Positions 56,617-64,000 of a stretch of 64,000 bases of DNA are shown in pieces; position 1 is the stretch's first letter, and each line of letters opens with the position of its first letter. Both the position numbers and the translations under genes were made by a program. The DNA is taken from assembly GCF_000516555.1 (NCBI RefSeq), contig NZ_AZSJ01000003.1, positions 687,186-751,185 on the forward strand, in the 5' to 3' direction. The notes beneath the pieces are model-generated. The model did not search any database, was not told the DNA's origin, and was given only the letters and a program-made list of their open reading frames with translations. Origin of the DNA: Afipia sp. P52-10 (GTDB lineage Bacteria > Pseudomonadota > Alphaproteobacteria > Rhizobiales > Xanthobacteraceae).

Positions 56617-57771
56617 TCAGGCCTTGTGAGGAGCGATCAGGAATTTCTCGCCGGTCGCGCGCTTGTTGTAGGCGGCCACCACGTCGAGCTGCAGCATTTC
56701 GGACAGTGAGACGACCTGCGTGTAGTGGCTCGCGAACGTGGTCTTGATCTCCGCCGCCACGCGGTCGCGCAGCCGCTGGGCGTCGGCGGGGCCGATCTTG
56801 TCGAGAAACGGCATCAGCAGCCAACCGCTGAGACTCCAGGCACTGCCGTAGTTGCTGCGGTTCAGCACCGTCGGCGCGGTGTTCAGCCGCCCATAGGAAT
56901 AGACCTGCTTGAACACGGTCGAGCCGTAGCGGCTGTAGTTCGCGGCACTGGCGCTGGCGACCCGCTCCATGCAGGTGAGGATCTGGTCGGCGAGGTTGCC
57001 GCCGCCCACCGCATCGAACGCGATCGTGGCGCCGGTCGCTTCCAGCGCCTTGGTCAAATCGGCCAGGAAGGTCGCCGACGACGAGTCGCAGACGTGTTTG
57101 GCGCCGGCCTTGCGCAACAGCTCCACCTGCTGCGGGCTGCGCACGATGTTGACGAGGCCGATGCCATCCTTGAGGCAGATCCGGTTCAGCATCTGGCCGA
57201 GGTTGGAGGCGGCTGCGGTATGCACCAGCGCCGTGTGCCCCTCCCGGCGCATGGTCTCGGTCATGCCGAGCGCCGTCAGCGGATTGACGAAGCAGGACGC
57301 GCCTTCCGCAGCCGTGGTGCCCGCCGGCAGCGCCAGGCAGTCGGCGGCCTTGATGCGGCGATACTGCGCGTACATCGCGCCGCCAAACATGCCCACCATC
57401 TTGCCGAGCAGCGCCTGCGCGGCCTCGGAGCTCCCGGCCTTGATGACCGTGCCCGCGCCCTCGTTGCCGACCGGCATCGATCGGTCGAGACGGCCCGCCA
57501 TCGCCTGCAGCGCGGCCTGCGACACCGGTGCCGTCAGCACCGGTCGATCCTGCGGTCCGGAAACGGACGCCGCGGTCATGTCGGCGCCGCCGAGCAGCAG
57601 CCCGAGATCGGACGGATTGATCGGTGAGGCCTCGATGCGGACGATCACCTCGTCGGCGGCAGGCTCCGGCACCGGCACCGGCTCCAAGGACACCTGGAGC
57701 TGCCCTCCCTTCGTCACCAACGAGCGAAGCTCAAGTCCTGTTTCAATCCCCTCGGCCACGTTTCTCTCCAT
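56617..57771 (-). CDS. Zinc-independent MDR oxidoreductase (quinone-reductase-like)
   Basis: A 384-aa medium-chain reductase without zinc ligands. The nucleotide-binding fold is around SNLGQMLNRICLKDG and VHTAAASNLGQ, less canonical than GXGXXG; ASPINPSDLGLLLGGAD marks the quinone-reductase branch. The C-terminal half contains an unusual SGWLLMPFLDKIGPAD helix. ATG 57771 was chosen over TTG 57774. The ribosome site is weak. It is convergent with the lactonase gene. Confidence 0.85.
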   Translation of the reverse strand: MERNVAEGIETGLELRSLVTKGGQLQVSLEPVPVPEPAADEVIVRIEASPINPSDLGLLLGGADMTAASVSGPQDRPVLTAPVSQAALQAMAGRLDRSMPVGNEGAGTVIKAGSSEAAQALLGKMVGMFGGAMYAQYRRIKAADCLALPAGTTAAEGASCFVNPLTALGMTETMRREGHTALVHTAAASNLGQMLNRICLKDGIGLVNIVRSPQQVELLRKAGAKHVCDSSSATFLADLTKALEATGATIAFDAVGGGNLADQILTCMERVASASAANYSRYGSTVFKQVYSYGRLNTAPTVLNRSNYGSAWSLSGWLLMPFLDKIGPADAQRLRDRVAAEIKTTFASHYTQVVSLSEMLQLDVVAAYNKRATGEKFLIAPHKA

Positions 57772-57940
57772 CAAGATGCTCTAGCGCATGCGGCAAACGC
57801 CTTATCAGCTTGCCATCGCCGACGCAAAAGCACGCTCTCGCCTACGGAAAAGTGAGCGCCATTGGCGCCCACGTTGCGGAACGTTTCGCGCAGCCGAGGA
57901 TTAAACTGCCGCAGTATTATGTGCGCAGGAGACTTTGATC

Positions 57941-58537
57941 ATGAGACCGTTCGCAGTGGCGCTCGCAAGTGCCGCGATCCTTTTCACCGTAGGGCAGGCC
58001 GGGGCACAGCAGCCTGCGACCACGCCCCAGCCGCCAGCCGCAGCACCGACGCCAGCGACCCCGGACACCAAGGCCGGGACCGATGCCAAGAAAGGCCCTG
58101 ACGCCAAGAGCGAGAGCACCGACTCGAAGGCGGCACCCACGCCTGCAGAGTCCGCTGCCAAGGGCACTGATGCGAAAAACCCGGCTGCGCCGAGCACAGA
58201 TGCCAAGGGTACCGATGCCAAGAGCGCTGATAGCAAGAGCGCTGGCGCCAAGAGCGGCAACGCGAAGGCAGCCTCCACCACGGCAAAGAGCGCCAAATCG
58301 AATTCAGCACGCAAGGCGCACACAAGTCAGCGCAAGGCCGCCAGACACCATCGCCACTACCGCCACCGGCACGCTCGGCCCTATCGTTATTATGAGGAGC
58401 GTCCCTATCGGCGCAGTTACGGCTATCATTACGGCTATGGCCCGCGTTACCGGTACGGCTACGGACCGGACTTCGGATGGGGCCCCGATCCGGGCGATCT
58501 CGCCTGGCCGCCCTTCCACTTCCGCCCCTATTGGTGA
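57941..58537 (+). CDS. Exported low-complexity protein with Asp-Ala-Lys repeats and a His/Arg/Tyr-rich tail
   Basis: A 198-aa protein. The signal peptide (1-24, GQAGAQ-QP) is followed by about 100 residues of degenerate TDAK/SDSK units, then a basic HRHYRHRHARPYRYY stretch and a Tyr/Gly-rich C-terminus (GYHYGYGPRYRYGYG). The alternation of acidic/basic repeats suggests a flexible cell-envelope or DNA/metal-binding protein. AGGAG precedes the ATG. No family recognised; the 15-bp repeat at its stop and the terminator after it show it is a discrete unit. Confidence 0.7.
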   Translation: MRPFAVALASAAILFTVGQAGAQQPATTPQPPAAAPTPATPDTKAGTDAKKGPDAKSESTDSKAAPTPAESAAKGTDAKNPAAPSTDAKGTDAKSADSKSAGAKSGNAKAASTTAKSAKSNSARKAHTSQRKAARHHRHYRHRHARPYRYYEERPYRRSYGYHYGYGPRYRYGYGPDFGWGPDPGDLAWPPFHFRPYW

Positions 58538-58563
58538 GCGATCATCGGGTAAGCAATCATCGA
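58534..58563. repeat. 15-bp imperfect tandem duplication over a stop codon
   Basis: gtgagcgatcatcgg (58534-58548) and gtaagcaatcatcga (58549-58563) match at 12 of 15 positions. The TGA of the low-complexity gene is inside the first unit. Confidence 0.7.
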
Positions 58564-58573
58564 TGACCGCGCA

Positions 58574-58604
58574 GCCGCCGAACCAGCCGGTTCGGCGGCT
58601 TCTT
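58574..58604 (+). terminator. Terminator after the low-complexity exported protein gene
   Basis: A perfect 11-bp stem (58574-58584 with 58589-58599), loop agcc, followed by TTCTT. It lies 37 bp after the stop codon. Confidence 0.85.
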
Positions 58605-58959
58605 CGTGGGCAGGCAGGCGTTTTTTTCGTCGGCAAGCAGACGTTCAAGCACCGATCGTCGCCTCGCATTCTCGTGGGTTGACCAGCCGAGCGCGCAGGC
58701 GCCGTTCAGCGCATCTGTGAAGCGAAGACCAAGCGTGGTGCGCCACCGCACCGAACAGACGATCTGAAGCCCTGTTGGCGGTGCGTTCCGTGTCGCGACG
58801 TTCCTTTCCGCGACGGTGCTGCTTGCGATGCAATTCTCCCCGCGCAAGCCAAGCCCGTTGTCGGCAAGGCGGCTTTCAAACGGCGTGTACATTCCGCAAA
58901 CTTCAGATAGGCTCGCGCCATAAGAATAAAATACCAACGAAGTTTGGGAGGATACACGG
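58605..58959. other. 355-bp upstream region of the second TctC-type gene
   Basis: No gene is supported here. A 219-aa leftward frame crosses it and the following gene but shows no recognisable sequence and is antisense to coding DNA. The region presumably holds the promoter of the gene at 58960. Confidence 0.55.
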
Positions 58960-59949
58960 ATGCACCATCGCCTCACCCGTCGCGATCTTCTTGTCTCAGC
59001 CGCGGGCGCGGCCAGCGCCTCGCTGCTTGCGGCGCCGGCGATTGCGCAGAGCTGGCCCTCGAAACCGATCCGCATGATCATCGGCGACGCAGCCGGCGGC
59101 GGCACCGACCAGGTGAGCCGCGTGTTTGTCGAGTATCTGACGAAGAAACTTGGACAGACGGTGGTGGCCGACAACCGGCCGGGCGCCAACGGTGTGGTCG
59201 CAGCCACCGAACTCAAGAATGCAGCGCCAGACGGCTACACCTTCCTTTACATGGTGGGCTCTGCGCTGATGACGCAGAAGCTTCTGCACAAGAACCTGCC
59301 CTACGATCCGGTGAAGGACTTCGAGCCGGTGGCGGCGCAGCCGGTCGCCGGCTTGCCGCTCGTCACCAATCCGTCGGTCGGCGCCAAAACTCTCGAGCAG
59401 TTCATCGATTACGCCCGCAAGAATCCCACCAACATCGGCACCTATGGCGCGGGATCGCTGGCGCATGTCGGCATCGCCGCGATGGAGAAATTCTACAAGG
59501 TGCCGTTCACGCCGGTCCATTATCGCGGCAGCGGCTTGATGTGGGCCGATCTCGCCGCGGGCTCGCTGCATGGCGGGCTCGGCGGCGGCGCCGGCGGCTT
59601 GAACGTCGTCAACATGGGCAAGGGAAAGGCCGTCGCCATCCAGGGCCGCAACCGTCTCCTCAATTTTCCGGATGTGCCGACGTTCCTCGAACTCGGCGGA
59701 ACGGATCCGGGGCTGTCGCTGATGAGCGTCACCGGAATCCTGGCACCGGTCGGTGTGCCGGATCAGATCCTCGACACCATCTCCACGCTGTCGGTCGAGG
59801 CCGGCCAGGATGAAGCCACCTGGCAGAAGTTCATGACCGCCGGCGCGGAGCAACGATCGATCGGCCGCGCCGAATTCAAACGCTGGGTGCGCGAGGAAGG
59901 ACCGGTGTGGACCGAATTGACCGCAGGCCTCGGCTTGACGCCGACCTGA
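58960..59949 (+). CDS. Tripartite tricarboxylate transporter substrate-binding protein with Tat-type signal
   Basis: A 329-aa Bug-family binding protein. The N-terminus reads HHRLTRRDLLVSAAGAASASLLAAPAIAQ; the twin-arginine pattern suggests export in folded form by the Tat system rather than Sec, unusual but known for some family members. The fold is then standard (WPSKPIRMIIGDAAGGGTDQVSRV, VHYRGSGLMWADLAAGSL). GGGAGG precedes the ATG. Again no TctA/TctB genes are present. Confidence 0.88.
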   Translation: MHHRLTRRDLLVSAAGAASASLLAAPAIAQSWPSKPIRMIIGDAAGGGTDQVSRVFVEYLTKKLGQTVVADNRPGANGVVAATELKNAAPDGYTFLYMVGSALMTQKLLHKNLPYDPVKDFEPVAAQPVAGLPLVTNPSVGAKTLEQFIDYARKNPTNIGTYGAGSLAHVGIAAMEKFYKVPFTPVHYRGSGLMWADLAAGSLHGGLGGGAGGLNVVNMGKGKAVAIQGRNRLLNFPDVPTFLELGGTDPGLSLMSVTGILAPVGVPDQILDTISTLSVEAGQDEATWQKFMTAGAEQRSIGRAEFKRWVREEGPVWTELTAGLGLTPT

Positions 59950-60057
59950 CGCGCAACCTGTACGTGACCTCGCTCAGCCTGCGGCGATTGCAGATGGATC
60001 GTCGCAGGACCACGGTCCAGCCGCTGCAAGATTGAAGGCTCTGAAAAGACTACAGAA

Positions 60058-60089
60058 ATCAAAAATCCCGCAGCGCCGGCCACGGGATT
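60058..60089 (-). terminator. Terminator of the tRNA-fMet gene
   Basis: Arms aatcccg/cgggatt (60064-60070 with 60083-60089) followed on the minus strand by TTTTTGATTTC, 12 bp after the tRNA 3' end. Confidence 0.8.
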
Positions 60090-60100
60090 ATCGAGAACGT

Positions 60101-60177
<77 letters not shown>

Positions 60178-60405
60178 CCAATGGCGTTTGCGAACCGCAG
60201 TTCGCGTTGCGGCGCGTGTGTAGCAATCATGATCCGCTTTGGAAAGGGCCAGAAGCGATCTTTTTGATGATTTTGCGACACCGCCGAAAACGCAGATAAT
60301 ATCTGGAAAAGTCGATGCAAGGGGCGGCCCTTGCGGATGCGATCTGTTGCGCTCCGCAGCGGTTCCAGCCGCCTGCGGACGCCGGCAGCCTGTGAGCTCC
60401 CGCCA

Positions 60406-61167
60406 TCACGCCAGCAGAAATCCACCATCGACGGTGATGACGGAGCCGGTCATGTAGCGCGAGGCCTGCGATGCCAACAGCAGGATCGCGCCGTCGAGGT
60501 CGGCGGCCGCGCCCAGCCGCCGCTGCGGAATGCCCTTGATCAGCCGCTCGCCCGCGGGCGTCGCCCAGAACTCGTGATTGAATTCGGTGTCGATATAACC
60601 CGGCGCCAATGCGTTGACGCGAATGCTTTTCGACGCCCACTCCAGCGCCAGCGATTTCGTGAGCTGAAGCAGCGCCGCTTTCGAGGCCGAGTAGGTCGAG
60701 ACGTGCCCCATCACGCCGATGCCGAGCACCGACGAAATGTTGATGATGCTGCCGCCCGCCTTGCGCGCGATCATCCGCCGCGCGATCTCGGTCGCCACCG
60801 TGAACGCCCCCTTGAGATTGGCGTTCAGCACCTTGTCCCAGTCGGCTTCGGTCTGGTCAACCGCGGCCTTCTCAACCACCACGCCGGCATTGTTGATCAG
60901 CACTGAAACCGGCCCGAGCGCCTTCTCCGCCGTATCCAGCGCCTGCACGATCGAGCCGCCGTCGGTCACATCCATCCGCACCGCGATCGCCTGGCCGCCG
61001 TTCATCTTCAGCTCGCTGGCCAGGCTCTCCAGCTTGTCCACCTGCCGCGCGGCGAGCACCACAGCGGCGCCATGCGCCGCCAACAACCGTGCGAAATGCC
61101 GTCCGAGCCCCTGCGACGCGCCGGTGACGAGAACAACTTCCTTCGAGACATCGAACAGATCGGCCAT
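60406..61167 (-). CDS. SDR-family oxidoreductase (classical, YxxxK active site)
   Basis: A 253-aa short-chain dehydrogenase. Cofactor motif TGASQGLG (15-22), NNAG (92-95), and catalytic Ser145 or 146, Tyr159 and Lys163 (TYSASK). It should reduce or oxidise a carbonyl/hydroxyl with NAD(P). ATG 61167 is preceded by GGAAG. It is divergent from an atypical SDR gene 140 bp away; the two may serve one pathway. Confidence 0.92.
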   Translation of the reverse strand: MADLFDVSKEVVLVTGASQGLGRHFARLLAAHGAAVVLAARQVDKLESLASELKMNGGQAIAVRMDVTDGGSIVQALDTAEKALGPVSVLINNAGVVVEKAAVDQTEADWDKVLNANLKGAFTVATEIARRMIARKAGGSIINISSVLGIGVMGHVSTYSASKAALLQLTKSLALEWASKSIRVNALAPGYIDTEFNHEFWATPAGERLIKGIPQRRLGAAADLDGAILLLASQASRYMTGSVITVDGGFLLA

Positions 61168-61307
61168 AATGGACTTCCACGTGGAACGAGCGATGATCAC
61201 CATCTGCCATGCCATGCTGATATGCTCAAGCAACGGCCGCAGAGAGCTTTTCCAGCCCTCTGAAACCTGCTTGAAATTCCAGCCGAAACGATGACGCGGA
61301 GGAGCCA

Positions 61308-62090
61308 ATGGATCTGGGGATTGCCAACAAGAAGGCGCTGGTCTGCGCATCCAGCAAGGGTCTGGGACGGGCCTGTGCCGAGTTCCTCGCCGCCGATGGC
61401 GTACACCTGACGCTGGTTGCGCGCGGTGCGGACGCGCTCGCCCAGACGGCCGCCGACATCCGCGCGCGCTACAAGGTCGAGGTGACCGAAGTGGCGACCG
61501 ACATCACCACGCCCGCCGGCCGCGAGGCGGCGCTGAAGGCCTGTCCGGAGCCGGACATCCTCATCAACAACGCTGGCGGGCCGCCGCCGGGCGATTTCCG
61601 CAACTGGACGCGCGACGATTGGATCAAGGCGCTCGACGCCAACATGCTGACGCCAATCGAACTGATCAAGGCGACGGTGGACGGCATGATGGCCCGCAAG
61701 TGGGGCCGCATCGTCAACATCACCTCCGCCGCCGTGAAGGCGCCGATCGACCAGCTCGGTTTGTCGAACGGCGCGCGCGCCGGTCTCACCGGCTTCGTCG
61801 CCGGCCTGTCGCGCAAGACGATCGTCAACGGCGTCACCATCAACAACCTGCTGCCGGGGCCGTTCGTCACCGACCGCATCCGCACCACCAATGCGGCCGA
61901 GGCCAGCAAGGCCGGCATCCCGGTCGATGCACTGATCGAAAAGCGCTCGAAGGAACATCCGGCCGGCCGCTTCGGCGATCCGGCCGAGTTCGGTGCCGCC
62001 TGTGCCTTCCTGTGCAGCCAGTATGCCGGTTTCATTACCGGGCAGAACCTGCTGCTCGACGGCGGCGCCTTCCGCGGCACGCTGTCCTGA
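61308..62090 (+). CDS. Atypical SDR protein lacking the catalytic Tyr and Lys
   Basis: A 260-aa SDR-fold protein. The cofactor motif is altered (CASSKGLG, 13-20, in place of TGxxxGxG). Ser140 is present, but the YxxxK positions are Ser153 and Arg157 (LSNGARAGL), so the classical proton relay is missing. A clade of such SDR proteins exists in proteobacteria. It may bind without reducing, or use another residue. It is the first of three same-strand genes (SDR, quinone-reductase type, metallo-hydrolase) probably forming one operon. Confidence 0.88.
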   Translation: MDLGIANKKALVCASSKGLGRACAEFLAADGVHLTLVARGADALAQTAADIRARYKVEVTEVATDITTPAGREAALKACPEPDILINNAGGPPPGDFRNWTRDDWIKALDANMLTPIELIKATVDGMMARKWGRIVNITSAAVKAPIDQLGLSNGARAGLTGFVAGLSRKTIVNGVTINNLLPGPFVTDRIRTTNAAEASKAGIPVDALIEKRSKEHPAGRFGDPAEFGAACAFLCSQYAGFITGQNLLLDGGAFRGTLS

Positions 62091-62147
62091 TCGTCATCAA
62101 GATCATCCCAAGTCCCAACAACAAGAAACCGACCAAGAAGGAAGACG

Positions 62148-63134
62148 ATGAAAGCAGTATGGTATGATCGGCAGGGGCCCGCCCGCGAGGTGTTCGTCTA
62201 TGGCGAGGTGCCGACCCCGAATGCCGGCCAGGGCGAAGTCCGCATCAAGCTCGAGGCCTCCGGCGTCAATCCGTCCGACACTTATCGCCGCATGGGCACC
62301 GCGGGCCCGATGGAATATCCGCGCGTGATCGCCAACAGCGACGGCGCCGGCATCGTCGATCAGGTCGGCCCCGGCGCCAAGCGCTTCAAGGTGGGCGATC
62401 GCATCTGGCTCTACAACGGCCAGCGCAACGGCCGCGCTTTCGGCACCGCGGCTGAATACATCGCGCTGGACGAAAATCTGGTCACGCCGCTGCCGGACAA
62501 TGTCTCGTTCGCCGAAGGCGCGACGCTCGGCGTGCCGGGCATGACCGCCTGGGTCTGCCTCTATCACGCAGGCCCGGTGAAGGATCAGACGGTGCTCGTC
62601 ACCGGCGGCGCCGGTGCCGTGGGCCACTATGGTATCCAGCTCGCGAAATGGGGCGGCGCGCGCGTCATCACCACCGTCTCCTCGCCGCAGAAAGCGGAAA
62701 TCGCCAAGGCGGCGGGCGCCGATCTCATCATCAATTACAAGACCGAAAACGTCGCCGAGCGCGTGCTGGCGTTCGCGCCCGAAGGCGTCGATCGGATCGT
62801 CGAAGTCGATTTCGGCGGCAACATCGAGACCACCGAGAAGATCCTCGGCCGCTTCTCCACGGTCGCGATCTACGCCACCAAGGGCAACCTGAAGCCGCAG
62901 GTGACGATCCGCACGCTGACGCAGAAGAACGTCACCGTCTACGGCATGCAACTGCCGCTGACGCCGATGCCGCTGCAACGCAAGGCCCAGGCCGGCATGG
63001 CCGAGTGGCTCGCCAGCGGCAGGCATATCCACATGGTGGCACAACAGTTTCCGCTGAAGGAAACCGTCGACGCGCATCTGGCGGTCGAAGCCGGCACCAA
63101 GCTCGGCACCGTGATCGTCGACTGCGCTCGCTGA
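62148..63134 (+). CDS. NADPH:quinone reductase type MDR protein
   Basis: A 328-aa zinc-free medium-chain reductase. SGVNPSDTYRR and ANSDGAGIVDQVG define the quinone-reductase branch, and the nucleotide motif is TGGAGAVGHYGIQLAK. It should reduce a quinone or enone with NADPH. It lies 57 bp after the SDR gene and 113 bp before the metallo-hydrolase gene, all on one strand. Confidence 0.9.
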   Translation: MKAVWYDRQGPAREVFVYGEVPTPNAGQGEVRIKLEASGVNPSDTYRRMGTAGPMEYPRVIANSDGAGIVDQVGPGAKRFKVGDRIWLYNGQRNGRAFGTAAEYIALDENLVTPLPDNVSFAEGATLGVPGMTAWVCLYHAGPVKDQTVLVTGGAGAVGHYGIQLAKWGGARVITTVSSPQKAEIAKAAGADLIINYKTENVAERVLAFAPEGVDRIVEVDFGGNIETTEKILGRFSTVAIYATKGNLKPQVTIRTLTQKNVTVYGMQLPLTPMPLQRKAQAGMAEWLASGRHIHMVAQQFPLKETVDAHLAVEAGTKLGTVIVDCAR

Positions 63135-63247
63135 CGCAAAACAACGGCTCGGAACGGCATCGCTCCGGGCCCTCACGGCCTTGCGCGCGACCGCGCGCCA
63201 ATCATACCGTGCAAACACGCTAAACAATAACAATCAGGGAGAGACGC

Positions 63248-64000
63248 ATGCGCTGGACGGTCGGCAAGGTGAAGATCACCAAAATCACCGAGATCGAGGT
63301 GGCGGGCGGTACCCGTTTCATGCTGCCGCAGGCGACCTACAACGAAATCCAGCAGATGCCCTGGCTCATTCCGGATTTCGCGACCGAGGAAGGCAAGCTG
63401 AAGATGTCGATCCATTCGCTGATCGTCGAAACGCCGACGCGGCGGATCGTGGTGGACACCTGCATCGGCAACGACAAGCAGAATCGCGGCGTGCCGACCT
63501 GGAACAACCTGAAGAAGCCGTTCCTCGAGGATATGACCAAGGCCGGCTATCCGCCGGACTCGATCGACACCGTGTTCTGCACGCATCTGCATGTGGACCA
63601 CGTCGGCTGGAACACCAAGCTGGTCGACGGCAAGTGGGTGCCGACCTTCGAGAACGCGCGCTACGTGTTCGTAAAGCCCGAATACGAATACTGGAAGACG
63701 CACGCGCCGACGCCTTCGCACGCGGCCGTATTCGAGGATTCGGTGAAGCCGATCATCGATGCCAACAAGGCCGACCTGGTGGCGCCGGATGCCAAGCTCT
63801 GCGAAGAGTTGACGCTGATCTCCACCCCCGGCCACAGCCCGGGCCATGTCAGCATTCACATCAAGTCCGACGGCGAGGAAGGCCTGCTCACCGGCGACGT
63901 CGCGCATCATCCCTGCCAGATGTGGCACATGGAGTGGTCGTCATCGCCAGATTCCGATCCCGTACAGTCCACCAAGACCAAGCGCGAGCTGTTTTCGCGC
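63248..64000 (+). CDS. Metallo-beta-lactamase-fold hydrolase, cut by the window edge
   Basis: The first 251 codons are visible. The metal motif HLHVDH (113-118) and PGHSPGHVSIH show an intact metallo-beta-lactamase fold, so hydrolysis of a lactone, thioester or similar is likely. GGGAGAG precedes ATG 63248. It is the third gene of the SDR/quinone-reductase group. No stop was reached before 64000. Confidence 0.88.
   Translation, partial: MRWTVGKVKITKITEIEVAGGTRFMLPQATYNEIQQMPWLIPDFATEEGKLKMSIHSLIVETPTRRIVVDTCIGNDKQNRGVPTWNNLKKPFLEDMTKAGYPPDSIDTVFCTHLHVDHVGWNTKLVDGKWVPTFENARYVFVKPEYEYWKTHAPTPSHAAVFEDSVKPIIDANKADLVAPDAKLCEELTLISTPGHSPGHVSIHIKSDGEEGLLTGDVAHHPCQMWHMEWSSSPDSDPVQSTKTKRELFSR

Noticed and set aside
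58557-59216. 219-aa leftward open frame
   Set aside because: It is antisense to a well-supported binding-protein gene and shows no family motif; GC-rich codon structure explains it.

Overview
The window is chromosomal DNA from a GC-rich alphaproteobacterium, most likely family Nitrobacteraceae (Bradyrhizobium, Rhodopseudomonas, Afipia or Tardiphaga type). The support is the gene families present (homospermidine synthase, serC-serA, paired DUF992 proteins, TctC/Bug binding proteins, two rhizobial-type outer-membrane beta-barrels, an arsR-arsC-aqpS operon) and short palindromic intergenic repeats typical of these genomes. The genus cannot be settled by reading. I saw no insertion sequence, prophage, CRISPR array or rRNA. 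The one tRNA is initiator tRNA-fMet.

Layout. 0-5.7 kb: carboxylesterase, a small conserved protein, a crotonase-fold protein and two tandem zinc alcohol dehydrogenases about 90% identical. 5.8-10.7 kb: serA, serC, a glycerophosphodiesterase and a glutathione transferase. 10.9-16.8 kb: two outer-membrane proteins, a fosmidomycin-resistance-type exporter, a MaoC hydratase and glmM, with a tandem pair of 164-bp double-hairpin repeats ending inside the glmM stop codon. 17-30.4 kb: an FMN hydroxy-acid dehydrogenase, aroE, a SulP transporter, a divergent EF-G-like GTPase, two DUF992 proteins, an aspartate-type aminotransferase and an arsenic operon with a divergent partner gene. 30.5-39.5 kb: membrane glycosyltransferase, second glutathione transferase, a 57-aa membrane peptide, PQQ sugar dehydrogenase, acyltransferase, a LysR gene whose promoter predicts a leaderless mRNA, and homospermidine synthase. 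39.6-44.7 kb: a zinc-limitation locus. 44.7-46.5 kb: fluoride channel, Fe superoxide dismutase and a frameshifted acetyltransferase. 46.6-52.8 kb: three consecutive MATE exporters, a TetR regulator and a VOC protein. 52.9-64 kb: a DUF2147 protein, a 2OG-Fe(II) oxygenase, two TctC-type binding proteins, SMP-30 lactonase, oxidoreductases, tRNA-fMet and a metallo-beta-lactamase-fold gene cut by the window edge.

How genes work together. The zinc locus reads as one leftward unit: a His-rich membrane peptide, ABC ATPase, permease and binding protein, then a COG0523 (CobW-type) GTPase with a His tract that overlaps a WD40 beta-propeller gene by 4 nt. A perfect 17-bp palindrome resembling a Zur box lies 7 bp before the first start codon. 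In the arsenic operon, arsR overlaps arsC by 8 nt and arsC overlaps aqpS by 4 nt. No ArsB or Acr3 pump is present, so export through the aquaporin is the likely route. The most unusual non-coding signal is that many stop codons lie inside repeats: five genes end in short tandem duplications, one in a terminator loop, one in a perfect palindrome and one (glmM) at the edge of the long repeat.
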